Part shown: positions 47,051-55,366 of the stretch, in pieces | Position numbering within the stretch: position 1 is the stretch's first letter | Layout of the letters: each line of letters starts with the position of its first letter | Assembly (NCBI RefSeq): GCF_900078755.1 | Contig: NZ_FKIH01000006.1 | Strand: one strand, 5' to 3' | Source: Ichthyocystis sparus | GTDB lineage: Bacteria; Pseudomonadota; Gammaproteobacteria; Burkholderiales; 2013Ark19i | DNA length: 64,000 bases | Position numbers and translations under genes: made by a program | The notes under the pieces: generated by a model | What the model was told of the DNA's origin: nothing | The model's database searches: none | The model's input: the letters and a program-made list of their open reading frames with translations, nothing else

Positions 47051-47435
47051 ATGCTGTTAAGTAATTAATTTAATATTTATATTACTTTATGGCATTGGCC
47101 TTAAAATTAATATAGATTAATTGATGTATTAATGAAGGCATGGCTTTTAACTTAGTTTGGCTAGTAGTACGTTAATATCTATCAAATACTGTAAATGAGT
47201 TATCTATTTTAAATAATCTTACTATGGCACGGTGCTTATAGTTACTGCGAAAATAATATAGAAAAAATTCCCTCACGAATTTCATTTATTGTATTCAAGA
47301 TCATTTAAGAGGTGTTCAATTAATGACCAGAGAGTTTAGTTTCATTGTTAATTGTTATTTATAATTTGAACCATGTGTATTTTTGTACTTATGTTTTTTG
47401 TAGGGAAGTTTATTTTTTCTTTACAAGTTCTTTAG
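47051..47435. other. AT-rich intergenic stretch before tRNA-Phe
   Basis: About 385 bp between the groEL terminator and the tRNA promoter. No coding frame or RNA gene was recognised. It is markedly AT-rich, with TTAAT/ATTAA repeats around 47060-47135. Confidence 0.4.
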
Positions 47436-47464
47436 TTGACGTGCGGCACACGTATACCTACAAT
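47436..47464 (+). promoter_or_regulatory. sigma-70 promoter of tRNA-Phe
   Basis: TTGACG (47436-47441), a 17-bp spacer and TACAAT (47459-47464): a near-consensus promoter that would start about 7 nt before the mature tRNA. Confidence 0.7.
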
Positions 47465-47477
47465 CGGTAGTTTGCGT

Positions 47478-47550
<73 letters not shown>

Positions 47551-47599
47551 CCTTTGAGCGTCTATTTTTGTGTCTGCTGTGGAGCTGGGAGTTGTTACA

Positions 47600-48763
47600 A
47601 TGAAAATTCATGAATATCAAGCCAAGCAGGTCTTTCGTCAATTTAGCATTCCGGTACCAAAAGGTTTTGCATGCTTTTCCGTTGAGGAAAGTGTTGATGC
47701 TGCTGAGAAATTTTCTGGCTCCATATATGTTGTTAAGGCACAGATTCATGCTGGTGGGCGTGGTAAGGCTGGTGGTGTAAAGATTGCCAAGTCCATTGAT
47801 GAAGTGCGTAAATATGCCTCTAGCATTTTGGGTATGAATCTAATTACCCATCAAACATCTCCCAAAGGACAGTTGGTTAGACGTCTTCTTATAGAGGAAG
47901 GGGTTGATATTGGGCACGAATATTATTTTAGTTTACTAATTGATCGGCCGTCGCAGAAGATCTGTATGGTTGCTTCCTCTCAAGGTGGCATGGATATTGA
48001 GGAAGTAGCGAATTCTCAGCCTGATGCTATCAAGCGCCTTCTTATAGATCCAGGCCTCGATTTTCCTAAAGATGAAGTCTTGCGTTTTTGTCGTGATTTA
48101 AATATCCCTACTAACGCTGAGGATCAAGCTCTCGAAATGTTTGGTAATTTTTTTCGATTGTTTTGTGAGAAGGATGCTTCATTAGTGGAAGTTAATCCTT
48201 TGGTATTAACTAAATCTGGTTCCTTGGTTGCTTTAGATGCAAAAGTAGATTTTGATGATAACTCCTTATATCGTCAGCCGGACATTGTTGAGCTTCGTGA
48301 TCTTGATGAAGAGAATCCAGATGAGGTTAGAGCATCTAACTTTGGATTGTCATATATAGCACTGGATGGTGATATAGCATGTCTGGTAAACGGTGCTGGT
48401 TTAGCCATGGCTACAATGGATGTTATAAAGTTGTATGGCGCTAGTCCTGCTAACTTTTTAGATGTTGGGGGTGGAGCTACTCGTGATAAAGTTACAGAAG
48501 CATTTAAAATTATGTTGAGTAACAAATCTGTTAAGGGCATATTGGTCAATATTTTTGGTGGCATTATGCACTGTGACACTATTGCAGAGGGTCTTGTTGC
48601 GGCCTCCCGTGAGCTGTCGCTGTCTGTTCCGCTAGTGGTTAGGATGAGTGGTACTAATGAAAAATTGGGACATCAAATTCTTTCGGATTCTGGTTTGTCA
48701 CTAATACTAGCTGGCTCTATGTCAGAGGCAGCTCAGAAAATTGTGTCTGCCGTTAGGCAGTAA
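47600..48763 (+). CDS. sucC: succinyl-CoA synthetase beta subunit
   Basis: A 387-aa ATP-grasp subunit of the TCA enzyme that makes ATP from succinyl-CoA. MKIHEYQAKQVFRQFSIPVPKG, the HAGGRGKAGGVK nucleotide motif, EVNPLVL and VNIFGGIMHCD are conserved. Start at 47600 has GGGAG upstream; the frame is open from 47570. sucD follows by 17 bp. Confidence 0.97.
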   Translation: MKIHEYQAKQVFRQFSIPVPKGFACFSVEESVDAAEKFSGSIYVVKAQIHAGGRGKAGGVKIAKSIDEVRKYASSILGMNLITHQTSPKGQLVRRLLIEEGVDIGHEYYFSLLIDRPSQKICMVASSQGGMDIEEVANSQPDAIKRLLIDPGLDFPKDEVLRFCRDLNIPTNAEDQALEMFGNFFRLFCEKDASLVEVNPLVLTKSGSLVALDAKVDFDDNSLYRQPDIVELRDLDEENPDEVRASNFGLSYIALDGDIACLVNGAGLAMATMDVIKLYGASPANFLDVGGGATRDKVTEAFKIMLSNKSVKGILVNIFGGIMHCDTIAEGLVAASRELSLSVPLVVRMSGTNEKLGHQILSDSGLSLILAGSMSEAAQKIVSAVRQ

Positions 48764-48780
48764 TCTAAAGAGGGGGTACT

Positions 48781-49662
48781 GTGTCTATTTTAATTAATGC
48801 CCGTACTCGGGTGTTGACGCAGGGAATAACTGGTAAGACTGGTTCTTTTCATACAAGATTGTGTCGTGAATATGCTAACGGCATGAAGTGTTTTGTTGCT
48901 GGTGTTCATCCCCAGAAGGCAGGCCAATTTTTTGAAGGATGTCCTATTTTTGCGACGGTTGACGAAGCGAAACGTCAAACTGGGGCGACTGTTTCTGTAA
49001 TCTATGTTCCCCCAGCAGCAGCAGCGGGTGCTATTTTGGAGGCAGTTGAGGCTGATCTAGATCTTGTGATTTGTATTACTGAGGGTATTCCTGTTATGGA
49101 TATGCTCCGTGTTAGGAGTGTTATGCGTCAGCGTGCTTCCAGGACATTTCTGGTTGGACCTAACTGTCCTGGAGTTATTACTCCTGATGAATTGAAGATT
49201 GGCATAATGCCTGGGCATATTCATACTAAAGGACGTGTTGGCGTGCTATCTCGCTCTGGTACGCTCACTTATGAAGCTGTTGCTCAGCTGACTGCGCTTG
49301 GTATTGGGCAGTCTACGGCTGTTGGCATAGGTGGTGATCCCATTAGTGGATTAAAACATAAAGACGTTCTGGAGTTATTTAATAACGATCCAGACACCGA
49401 TGCTGTTGTTATGATAGGTGAAATTGGTGGTAGAGACGAGGAAGATGCCGCTTTGTGGGCTAAGGATAATATGAAGAAGCCCGTGGTAGGTTTTATTGCC
49501 GGAGTTACCGCTCCTCCCGGCAGGAGAATGGGTCATGCTGGTGCTATAGTCTCTGGTGGATTTGGTACTGCTTCCTCAAAGATTGAGTGCATGGAGAGTT
49601 GTGGCATTAAGGTAACTAAAAATCCTGCAGAAGTAGGGCTTTTGTTGAAGTCCGTTCTCTAA
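48781..49662 (+). CDS. sucD: succinyl-CoA synthetase alpha subunit
   Basis: A 293-aa CoA-binding subunit. The N-terminal QGITGKTGSFHTRLCREYANG, GPNCPGVITP, and the phosphohistidine in RRMGHAGAIVSGG are intact. GTG start behind an AGAGGGGGT ribosome site. Forms the heterodimer/tetramer with SucC. Confidence 0.97.
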   Translation: MSILINARTRVLTQGITGKTGSFHTRLCREYANGMKCFVAGVHPQKAGQFFEGCPIFATVDEAKRQTGATVSVIYVPPAAAAGAILEAVEADLDLVICITEGIPVMDMLRVRSVMRQRASRTFLVGPNCPGVITPDELKIGIMPGHIHTKGRVGVLSRSGTLTYEAVAQLTALGIGQSTAVGIGGDPISGLKHKDVLELFNNDPDTDAVVMIGEIGGRDEEDAALWAKDNMKKPVVGFIAGVTAPPGRRMGHAGAIVSGGFGTASSKIECMESCGIKVTKNPAEVGLLLKSVL

Positions 49663-49759
49663 CATCTCCTTTAAAGACACCTCTAGTATCCAAGCTGTTG
49701 CTATAGTTTTGTGTAGGTCGTTATAGAATTGAAGCAACTCCATGGGGGTTGTTTTCTCT

Positions 49760-50443
49760 ATGCATTATGCTGTTTCAGTCTTAGAAATTCTTTTCATCGA
49801 TTTGTTGTTGTCAGGTGATAATGCTGCAGTAATTGCTATGATATGCAGTCACTTACCGCCTAAACAGCGCACTTTTTGTGTGCGCTTGGGCGTTGGCATT
49901 GCTGTGGTAGTGCGTATTTTATCCCTTTTTGTCGTAGATTCTCTCTTATCATACCCAGGATTGAGTGCTATAGGTGGTTTGTCTCTGTTAGCAATCGGTA
50001 TGTCTTTTAGCCCCTTCACCTCATCACTACCAGAAGATACTTCTTTAGAAAAATCTGATAACAAAGGTGGATTCTTTAGCGCCATACGAAAGATTGTGTT
50101 TGCTGATTTCATAATGAGTATAGATAACGTTATAGGAGTTGCCTCTATTGCTAATGGCAATAGGTTTCTCCTTATTTTTGGTGTGGTTGCAAGCATTCCT
50201 ATGATGCTGTTTTTTAGCAATTTTTTTATAAGTTTATTGAACAGGTACCGTTTTGTTTTTTGGATAGGCGTAGCTTTCTTAGGATTTATCGGAGGCATGC
50301 TTATTGCGGGAGATGTATTTATTAAAGAATTTGTTTCAAGATACCCCCCTGTTAAATGGGCTATCCCTATAACTTGCGCTATTTTGTTAACCGCTGCTCG
50401 CTACTTGATAACAATTCTTACTAGAAAAGAAAAAAATATATGA
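49760..50443 (+). CDS. TerC/YjbE-family membrane protein
   Basis: A 227-aa protein with about 7 helices. The N-terminal IDLLLSGDNAAVIAM and the internal FADFIMSIDNVIGVASIA carry the two Asp-Asn pairs of TerC proteins, proposed to bind metal ions such as manganese for export. The ATG at 49760 has GGGGG 10 nt upstream; an ATG at 49742 is also possible. I recall TerC genes after sucCD in other betaproteobacteria. Confidence 0.87.
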   Translation: MHYAVSVLEILFIDLLLSGDNAAVIAMICSHLPPKQRTFCVRLGVGIAVVVRILSLFVVDSLLSYPGLSAIGGLSLLAIGMSFSPFTSSLPEDTSLEKSDNKGGFFSAIRKIVFADFIMSIDNVIGVASIANGNRFLLIFGVVASIPMMLFFSNFFISLLNRYRFVFWIGVAFLGFIGGMLIAGDVFIKEFVSRYPPVKWAIPITCAILLTAARYLITILTRKEKNI

Positions 50444-50461
50444 TTACGTGGAGGGTGATCT

Positions 50462-51343
50462 ATGGCAATGATTATTTTGGAAAAAAATGGAGTAGCAGTT
50501 AGGTCAATATTGGTGAATAAGGACTGTATTAGGGTTGGACGTCGCCATGGCAATGATTGCATTTTGAGTGACCCAAGTGTTAGTGGTTACCATGCTGAGA
50601 TTCATTCTACTTTTTCTGGACATTATATTAAGGACCTAAGTAGTACTAATGGTACTTTTATTAATGACAAATTGGTGTCATTCACGCGTATTAAGCCCGA
50701 TGATGTTATAAGGTTAGGTAATAGTGTTATTCGTCTTGAATTTCCTAATACGCCAACTAAGAGTTCCTATGTAGAACCAGAACCGTCTGTTCATAACCTA
50801 AATTCTAATATTTCAGGTAGTGATTGGTTGGAGTCACTATCACTGTCATTGGATTCATCTGATAAATCTGGAGTTGTTGATCCTGCAGCTTATGAAAGTG
50901 ATGTAGCTAAAGATATTAGTGCGTCGGTTCCAGACGTTAGTGCGTCTATTTCAGATGTTGATGCGTCGGTTTCAGATGTTAGTGCATATACTTCAGAAGC
51001 CGTTGAGGTTGCTCATAAAGAAGATATATTGGAACTCAGAGAGAGTGATGAATGGATTGGGGCCCCAGAAAATTGGGCAACACTGATTGTTAAACCATCA
51101 AATAAAAATTTTCCAGAAAGGCGATTGTCCCTAAACAAACCATATGTAAAAGTTGGAGCTTCTAACAAATGTGTCTTTACCGTTACTTATGATGTTTCTG
51201 GCTATTGGCTTGAGTGTTTGAAGGGACCAGAATTGCCCCTACTTAACGGCGCAAAATGTAATGTAGGAGAGCTATATCGTCTCTTTGATGGTGACTATCT
51301 GACCCTTAATTCGGCGAATATATTTTTTTATTGGCCAAGATAG
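50462..51343 (+). CDS. FHA-domain protein with a second, degenerate FHA-like domain
   Basis: A 293-aa cytoplasmic protein. Residues about 20-95 are a classical FHA domain: IRVGRRHGNDCILSDPSVSGYHAEIH and DLSSTNGTFINDK, with the phosphothreonine-binding Arg, Ser, His and Asn in place. A flexible Ser/Asp linker with a four-copy 7-residue repeat follows. Residues about 200-293 (RRLSLNKPYVKVGASNKCVF...LLNGAKCNVGELYRLFDGDYLTLNSANIFFYW) look like a second FHA fold without the GR...SxxH core. No kinase gene is nearby. It sits between terC and grpE. Confidence 0.82.
   Translation: MAMIILEKNGVAVRSILVNKDCIRVGRRHGNDCILSDPSVSGYHAEIHSTFSGHYIKDLSSTNGTFINDKLVSFTRIKPDDVIRLGNSVIRLEFPNTPTKSSYVEPEPSVHNLNSNISGSDWLESLSLSLDSSDKSGVVDPAAYESDVAKDISASVPDVSASISDVDASVSDVSAYTSEAVEVAHKEDILELRESDEWIGAPENWATLIVKPSNKNFPERRLSLNKPYVKVGASNKCVFTVTYDVSGYWLECLKGPELPLLNGAKCNVGELYRLFDGDYLTLNSANIFFYWPR
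50918..51001 (+). repeat. four tandem 21-bp units in the FHA linker
   Basis: Four in-frame units code for SASVPDV, SASISDV, DASVSDV and SAYTSEA. Most copies share GCGTC... and GAYGTT. The last copy is diverged. Such a repeat may vary in copy number between strains. Confidence 0.7.
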
Positions 51344-51368
51344 TAGTTGCTTTGATCTTCTTAAATCT

Positions 51369-51396
51369 CTTGAAAATTTGTAATTTCATACTATAT
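51369..51396 (+). promoter_or_regulatory. heat-shock (sigma-32-like) promoter of grpE-dnaK-dnaJ
   Basis: CTTGAAA (51369-51375), then 13 bp, then TACTATAT (51389-51396), which fits the ATNT end of the sigma-32 -10. It sits about 45 bp before the grpE ATG. Same -35 core as the groES promoter. Confidence 0.5.
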
Positions 51397-51441
51397 TTAG
51401 ATCTCAGTAAGGTGTTTTTTTAAGTACTTTCTGGGAGGACT

Positions 51442-52002
51442 ATGGATTCGTCTACTCAAGATTTAGAAGAGGTTGTTGATAAATCTTCTCTAGAAGATGG
51501 AATTGAAGATGATAAGGGTGAGGGTGAGTTTTCGCCAGATGAGGTTAACAGGGATTGTTCTGTAGAATTAGAAGATATGAGGGATAAGTATCTGCGAGCT
51601 CAAGCGGAAGTGGAGAATATCCATCGCCGCTCCAGAGATGAATTGGCAAAGGCCAGGTTGTTTGGCCTTGAAGGTGTTGCTCGTTCTTTGCTGCCTATAT
51701 GCGATAGCCTAGAAATGGCTTTGGGGGTTGAATCACAGACCCTTGAGACTTTACTAGGCGGTGTAGATATGACCTATAAGCAGTTTCTTAAGTTGTTTAC
51801 TGAAATGGGAATTTCAGCTATTGATCCTGTCAATGAGAAGTTTGATCCTAATTGCCATCAGGCTATGTCTACTGAGGTATCTGATACTGTGCCCCCCAAC
51901 CATGTTTTGCGAGTTTTGCAGAAGGGGTACCGCTTGCATGATAGGGTGATTAGGGCTGCGTTGGTCGTGGTTTCTAAGGAGTCTGTTTCTGAGGATACAT
52001 AG
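51442..52002 (+). CDS. grpE: nucleotide exchange factor GrpE
   Basis: A 186-aa dimeric exchange factor for DnaK. An acidic N-terminus is followed by the long coiled coil (LRAQAEVENIHRRSRDELAKA) and the beta wing with FDPNCHQAM and VLRVLQKGYRLHDRVIRAALVVVSK. It has a strong GGGAGGAC ribosome site. It is located 92 bp before dnaK. Confidence 0.96.
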   Translation: MDSSTQDLEEVVDKSSLEDGIEDDKGEGEFSPDEVNRDCSVELEDMRDKYLRAQAEVENIHRRSRDELAKARLFGLEGVARSLLPICDSLEMALGVESQTLETLLGGVDMTYKQFLKLFTEMGISAIDPVNEKFDPNCHQAMSTEVSDTVPPNHVLRVLQKGYRLHDRVIRAALVVVSKESVSEDT

Positions 52003-52094
52003 CTTACTGATTTTTTAGCAGTTGCAGATGTGTTCTTTTATCCCAAATTGGAAGTTTTTATGGTAGGTCAACGATTTTTTTATAGGTGATAGTT

Positions 52095-54050
52095 ATGTCG
52101 AAATCAAAGTCAGACAAGATTATTGGTATTGACTTAGGTACTACCAACTCCTGTGTTGCGGTTATGGAAGGTGGTAAGGTTAAAGTTATTGAAAACTCAG
52201 AGGGTTCGCGTACTACTCCTTCTACGATTTCTTATATGCCTGATGGGGAAGTTTTAGTTGGGGTGCCAGCTAAGAGACAGGCCGTTACTAACCCTAGAAA
52301 TACTATTTTTGCTGCTAAGAGATTGATAGGTAGAAGGTTTGAGGACAAAGAGGTTCAGCGAGATATAGAGTTAATGCCGTACAAGATTGTTGCTGCTGAC
52401 AACGGGGATGCGTGGGTTATGGCTGGGGATAAGCAGTTTGCTCCGCCGCAAGTTTCTGCCGAAGTTTTGAGAAAAATGAAAAAAGCAGCTGAAGACTATC
52501 TGGGATGTGAAGTTAGTGAGGCAGTTATTACAGTTCCTGCTTACTTTAATGACGCACAGCGCCAAGCAACTAAGGATGCAGGTAAGATTGCCGGTCTTGA
52601 TGTTAAGAGGATAATTAATGAGCCTACTGCAGCCGCCCTGGCTTTTGGCCTGGATAAAAAGGAATCAGGTGTATCCGGTGACCGTAGAATTGCTGTTTAT
52701 GACTTAGGGGGTGGGACCTTTGATGTCTCTATAATAGACATAGCAGAGGTGGATGGTGAGTATCAATTTGAGGTGTTATCCACTAATGGTGATACCTTCT
52801 TGGGTGGAGAGGACTTTGATCAACGATTGATAGATTTCTTGGTGGAGGAGTTCAAGAAAGATCAAGGCGTAGATTTGAAAAAAGATGTTATGGCTTTGCA
52901 AAGACTGAAAGAGGCCGCTGAAAAAGCCAAAATAGAGCTTTCTTCATCTCAGCAAACAGATATTAATCTGCCATATATTACTATGGATAGTTCTGGGCCC
53001 AAACATATGGCTATCAAGATTACAAGGGCTAAGTTTGAGTCCCTTGTATCAGACTTGGTAGATAGAACTATCGAACCATGTCGTGTTGCTCTGAAGGACG
53101 CAAGTCTGTCAGCTGGGCAAATTTCTGACGTGATACTGGTTGGTGGGCAAACCAGGATGCCTAAGGTTCAAGAGGTAGTTAAGGAGTTTTTCTCCACTGA
53201 TCCACGCAGAGATGTTAATCCTGATGAAGCTGTAGCTATAGGTGCCGCAATTCAGGGTGCTGTTTTGCGGGGGGATGTTCGGGATGTTTTGCTATTAGAT
53301 GTGACGCCCCTTTCTTTAGGTATAGAAACTATGGGTGGCGTTATGACAAAGCTCATAATGAAGAATACAACCATTCCCACGCGCGCTTCGCAAGTATTTT
53401 CAACTGCAGAGGATAATCAACCCGCAGTTACAGTAAAAGTTCTTCAAGGAGAACGTGATCTTGCAGCCTCAAATAAATTGTTGGGTGAGTTTAATTTAGA
53501 AGGAATTCCGCCATCCCCTAGGGGTATGCCTCAAATTGAAGTTACATTCGACGTTGATGCTAATGGTATTATGAATGTATCTGCTAAAGATAAAGTTACT
53601 GGTAAGGAAAATAAGATAACCATTCGTGCTAACTCTGGTCTCTCAGATGAGGAAGTTGAACGCATGATTAAGGATGCTGAAGCTAACGCAGATGAAGATA
53701 GACGCATAGTTGAATTAGCTAAAGCACGTAACGATTTGGATGGGCTGATTCACAGTGTTGGTAAGTCTATGTCCGAGTATGGTGATAAGATTCCAGCAGA
53801 GGATAAGGAAAAAATAGAGTCTGAGCTTAAAAAATCTGAAGAAGTGTCTAAGTCCGGCAAAATAGACGACATTAGATCTCAGTTTGAGTCCCTAGGTAAA
53901 GCTTCTCAAAAATTAGGGGAAATGATCTACGCGGATCAACAGAAAGCATCTGCTGCACCTTCCGATGATAAATCTCAAAGCAAAGATGAGGCTAATGTTG
54001 TTGATGCTCAGTTTAGCGAAGTTGATCCTTCAGCTGAAGATAAAAAATAA
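52095..54050 (+). CDS. dnaK: molecular chaperone DnaK (Hsp70)
   Basis: A 651-aa Hsp70. KIIGIDLGTTNSCVAVMEG, the IINEPTAAALAFGLD motif, YDLGGGTFDVSIID, LLLDVTPLSLGIETMGG (linker) and the substrate-binding domain are intact. The C-terminal tail is acidic but does not end in the E. coli EEVKDKK form. ATG at 52095 with AGGTGA upstream is preferred over GTG 52086. Confidence 0.98.
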   Translation: MSKSKSDKIIGIDLGTTNSCVAVMEGGKVKVIENSEGSRTTPSTISYMPDGEVLVGVPAKRQAVTNPRNTIFAAKRLIGRRFEDKEVQRDIELMPYKIVAADNGDAWVMAGDKQFAPPQVSAEVLRKMKKAAEDYLGCEVSEAVITVPAYFNDAQRQATKDAGKIAGLDVKRIINEPTAAALAFGLDKKESGVSGDRRIAVYDLGGGTFDVSIIDIAEVDGEYQFEVLSTNGDTFLGGEDFDQRLIDFLVEEFKKDQGVDLKKDVMALQRLKEAAEKAKIELSSSQQTDINLPYITMDSSGPKHMAIKITRAKFESLVSDLVDRTIEPCRVALKDASLSAGQISDVILVGGQTRMPKVQEVVKEFFSTDPRRDVNPDEAVAIGAAIQGAVLRGDVRDVLLLDVTPLSLGIETMGGVMTKLIMKNTTIPTRASQVFSTAEDNQPAVTVKVLQGERDLAASNKLLGEFNLEGIPPSPRGMPQIEVTFDVDANGIMNVSAKDKVTGKENKITIRANSGLSDEEVERMIKDAEANADEDRRIVELAKARNDLDGLIHSVGKSMSEYGDKIPAEDKEKIESELKKSEEVSKSGKIDDIRSQFESLGKASQKLGEMIYADQQKASAAPSDDKSQSKDEANVVDAQFSEVDPSAEDKK

Positions 54051-54079
54051 TTTTTGTGTGAATATTTCTTGATAATTAT

Positions 54080-54109
54080 GGAGGTGCGATTGTTTCGCAT
54101 CTCCTTTTT
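54080..54109 (+). terminator. terminator-like hairpin between dnaK and dnaJ
   Basis: GGAGGTGCGA (54080-54089) pairs with TCGCATCTCC (54095-54104) through 10 bp including one G-T pair, with loop TTGTT, then five Ts. It lies 29 nt after dnaK and 22 nt before dnaJ, so it should lower dnaJ expression relative to dnaK. Confidence 0.75.
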
Positions 54110-54131
54110 GTGTGAATATGAATAGGGCATC

Positions 54132-55256
54132 ATGACGAAGAGAGATTATTACGAAGTTTTAGAGGTGTCTAGGGATGCCTCTGAAGCTGATATTAAAAAG
54201 GCATATCGCCGTTTGGCTATGAAGTATCATCCAGATCGTAATCCGGATGACAAGACTGTTGAAGAGCGATTTAAGAGTATAAAGGAAGCATATGAGGTTC
54301 TTTCTGATCCAAAGAAGAGGGCAGCTTATAATCAGTTCGGGCATGCTGGTTTAGGCGGCGGAGCCGCTGGCTCCGGGACATCGTTTACTGGAGGGGGATT
54401 TGACTCATTTGCTGATGCTTTTGGAGATATTTTCGGGGATATCTTTGGTTCTCGCGGATCCTCTTCTAGCAGAGCCAAAGGCGCCGATTTGCAGTATAGC
54501 ATGACCATTACCTTGGAAGAATCAGCCCGAGGGGTAAAAAAAGAAGTTGTTCTACCCATTACTAGCCAGTGCGACTCCTGTAATGGTAGTGGGGTTGCAG
54601 CAGGTAGCGACAAAAAGACATGCAAGCACTGCAATGGTTCTGGGCAGATTCGTATGTCTCAGGGGTTTTTTACTGTGCAGCAGACCTGTCCCCATTGTCA
54701 GGGTGCGGGATTTATTGTTACTAATCCTTGTCGTTCTTGTCATGGGCAAGGATGTGTTCGTAAGAAGAAAACTATTTCTATAGATATTCCAGCTGGGATT
54801 AATAACAAAGATCATATACGATTGTCAGGACAAGGTGAAGCCGGTTCTCATGGAGCTCCTCCTGGCGATTTGTACGTTAAGGTTAATTTGGCACCGCACC
54901 CTATTTTTGAGCGAGATGGTGACGATTTGCACTGTGAGATGCCAATAACCATAGCTACTGCTGCCTTGGGCGGAGAGATCGAAATTCCTATTCTCTCAGG
55001 TTCAGCTATGCTGAAAATTCCTCCTGAAACTCAGTCTGGACAGGTGTTTCGTCTGCGCTCAAAAGGCGTCAAGGGTGTAAATAGTCTTGTTCCCGGTGAT
55101 TTGCATTGCCATGTCTACATCGAAACTCCAGTTAGCCTAACTGATCGCCAAAAAGAATTATTACAGGAGTTTGATGAGATTAGTTCCAAGGATTCTAAAC
55201 GACATATGCCTAAGGCGGCTTCATGGTTTAGTAAAGTTAAGGATTTTTTTTCTTGA
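54132..55256 (+). CDS. dnaJ: co-chaperone DnaJ (Hsp40)
   Basis: A 374-aa type I J protein: J domain with the HPD motif (about 33-35), Gly/Phe-rich stretch, four zinc repeats (CDSCNGSG, CKHCNGSG, CPHCQGAG, CRSCHGQG) and the C-terminal substrate-binding domain. It stimulates DnaK ATPase activity. The ATG has AGGGCATC upstream. Confidence 0.98.
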   Translation: MTKRDYYEVLEVSRDASEADIKKAYRRLAMKYHPDRNPDDKTVEERFKSIKEAYEVLSDPKKRAAYNQFGHAGLGGGAAGSGTSFTGGGFDSFADAFGDIFGDIFGSRGSSSSRAKGADLQYSMTITLEESARGVKKEVVLPITSQCDSCNGSGVAAGSDKKTCKHCNGSGQIRMSQGFFTVQQTCPHCQGAGFIVTNPCRSCHGQGCVRKKKTISIDIPAGINNKDHIRLSGQGEAGSHGAPPGDLYVKVNLAPHPIFERDGDDLHCEMPITIATAALGGEIEIPILSGSAMLKIPPETQSGQVFRLRSKGVKGVNSLVPGDLHCHVYIETPVSLTDRQKELLQEFDEISSKDSKRHMPKAASWFSKVKDFFS

Positions 55257-55366
55257 AAATGATTTTATAAATTCCTTTCCATAGACCTGAGTAATTTTAG
55301 TGGTGGCTTTTTTTGCGTCAAAATGATGCCTCGTTCTTACTGATATTATAGTGACGAGGTTTCTCT

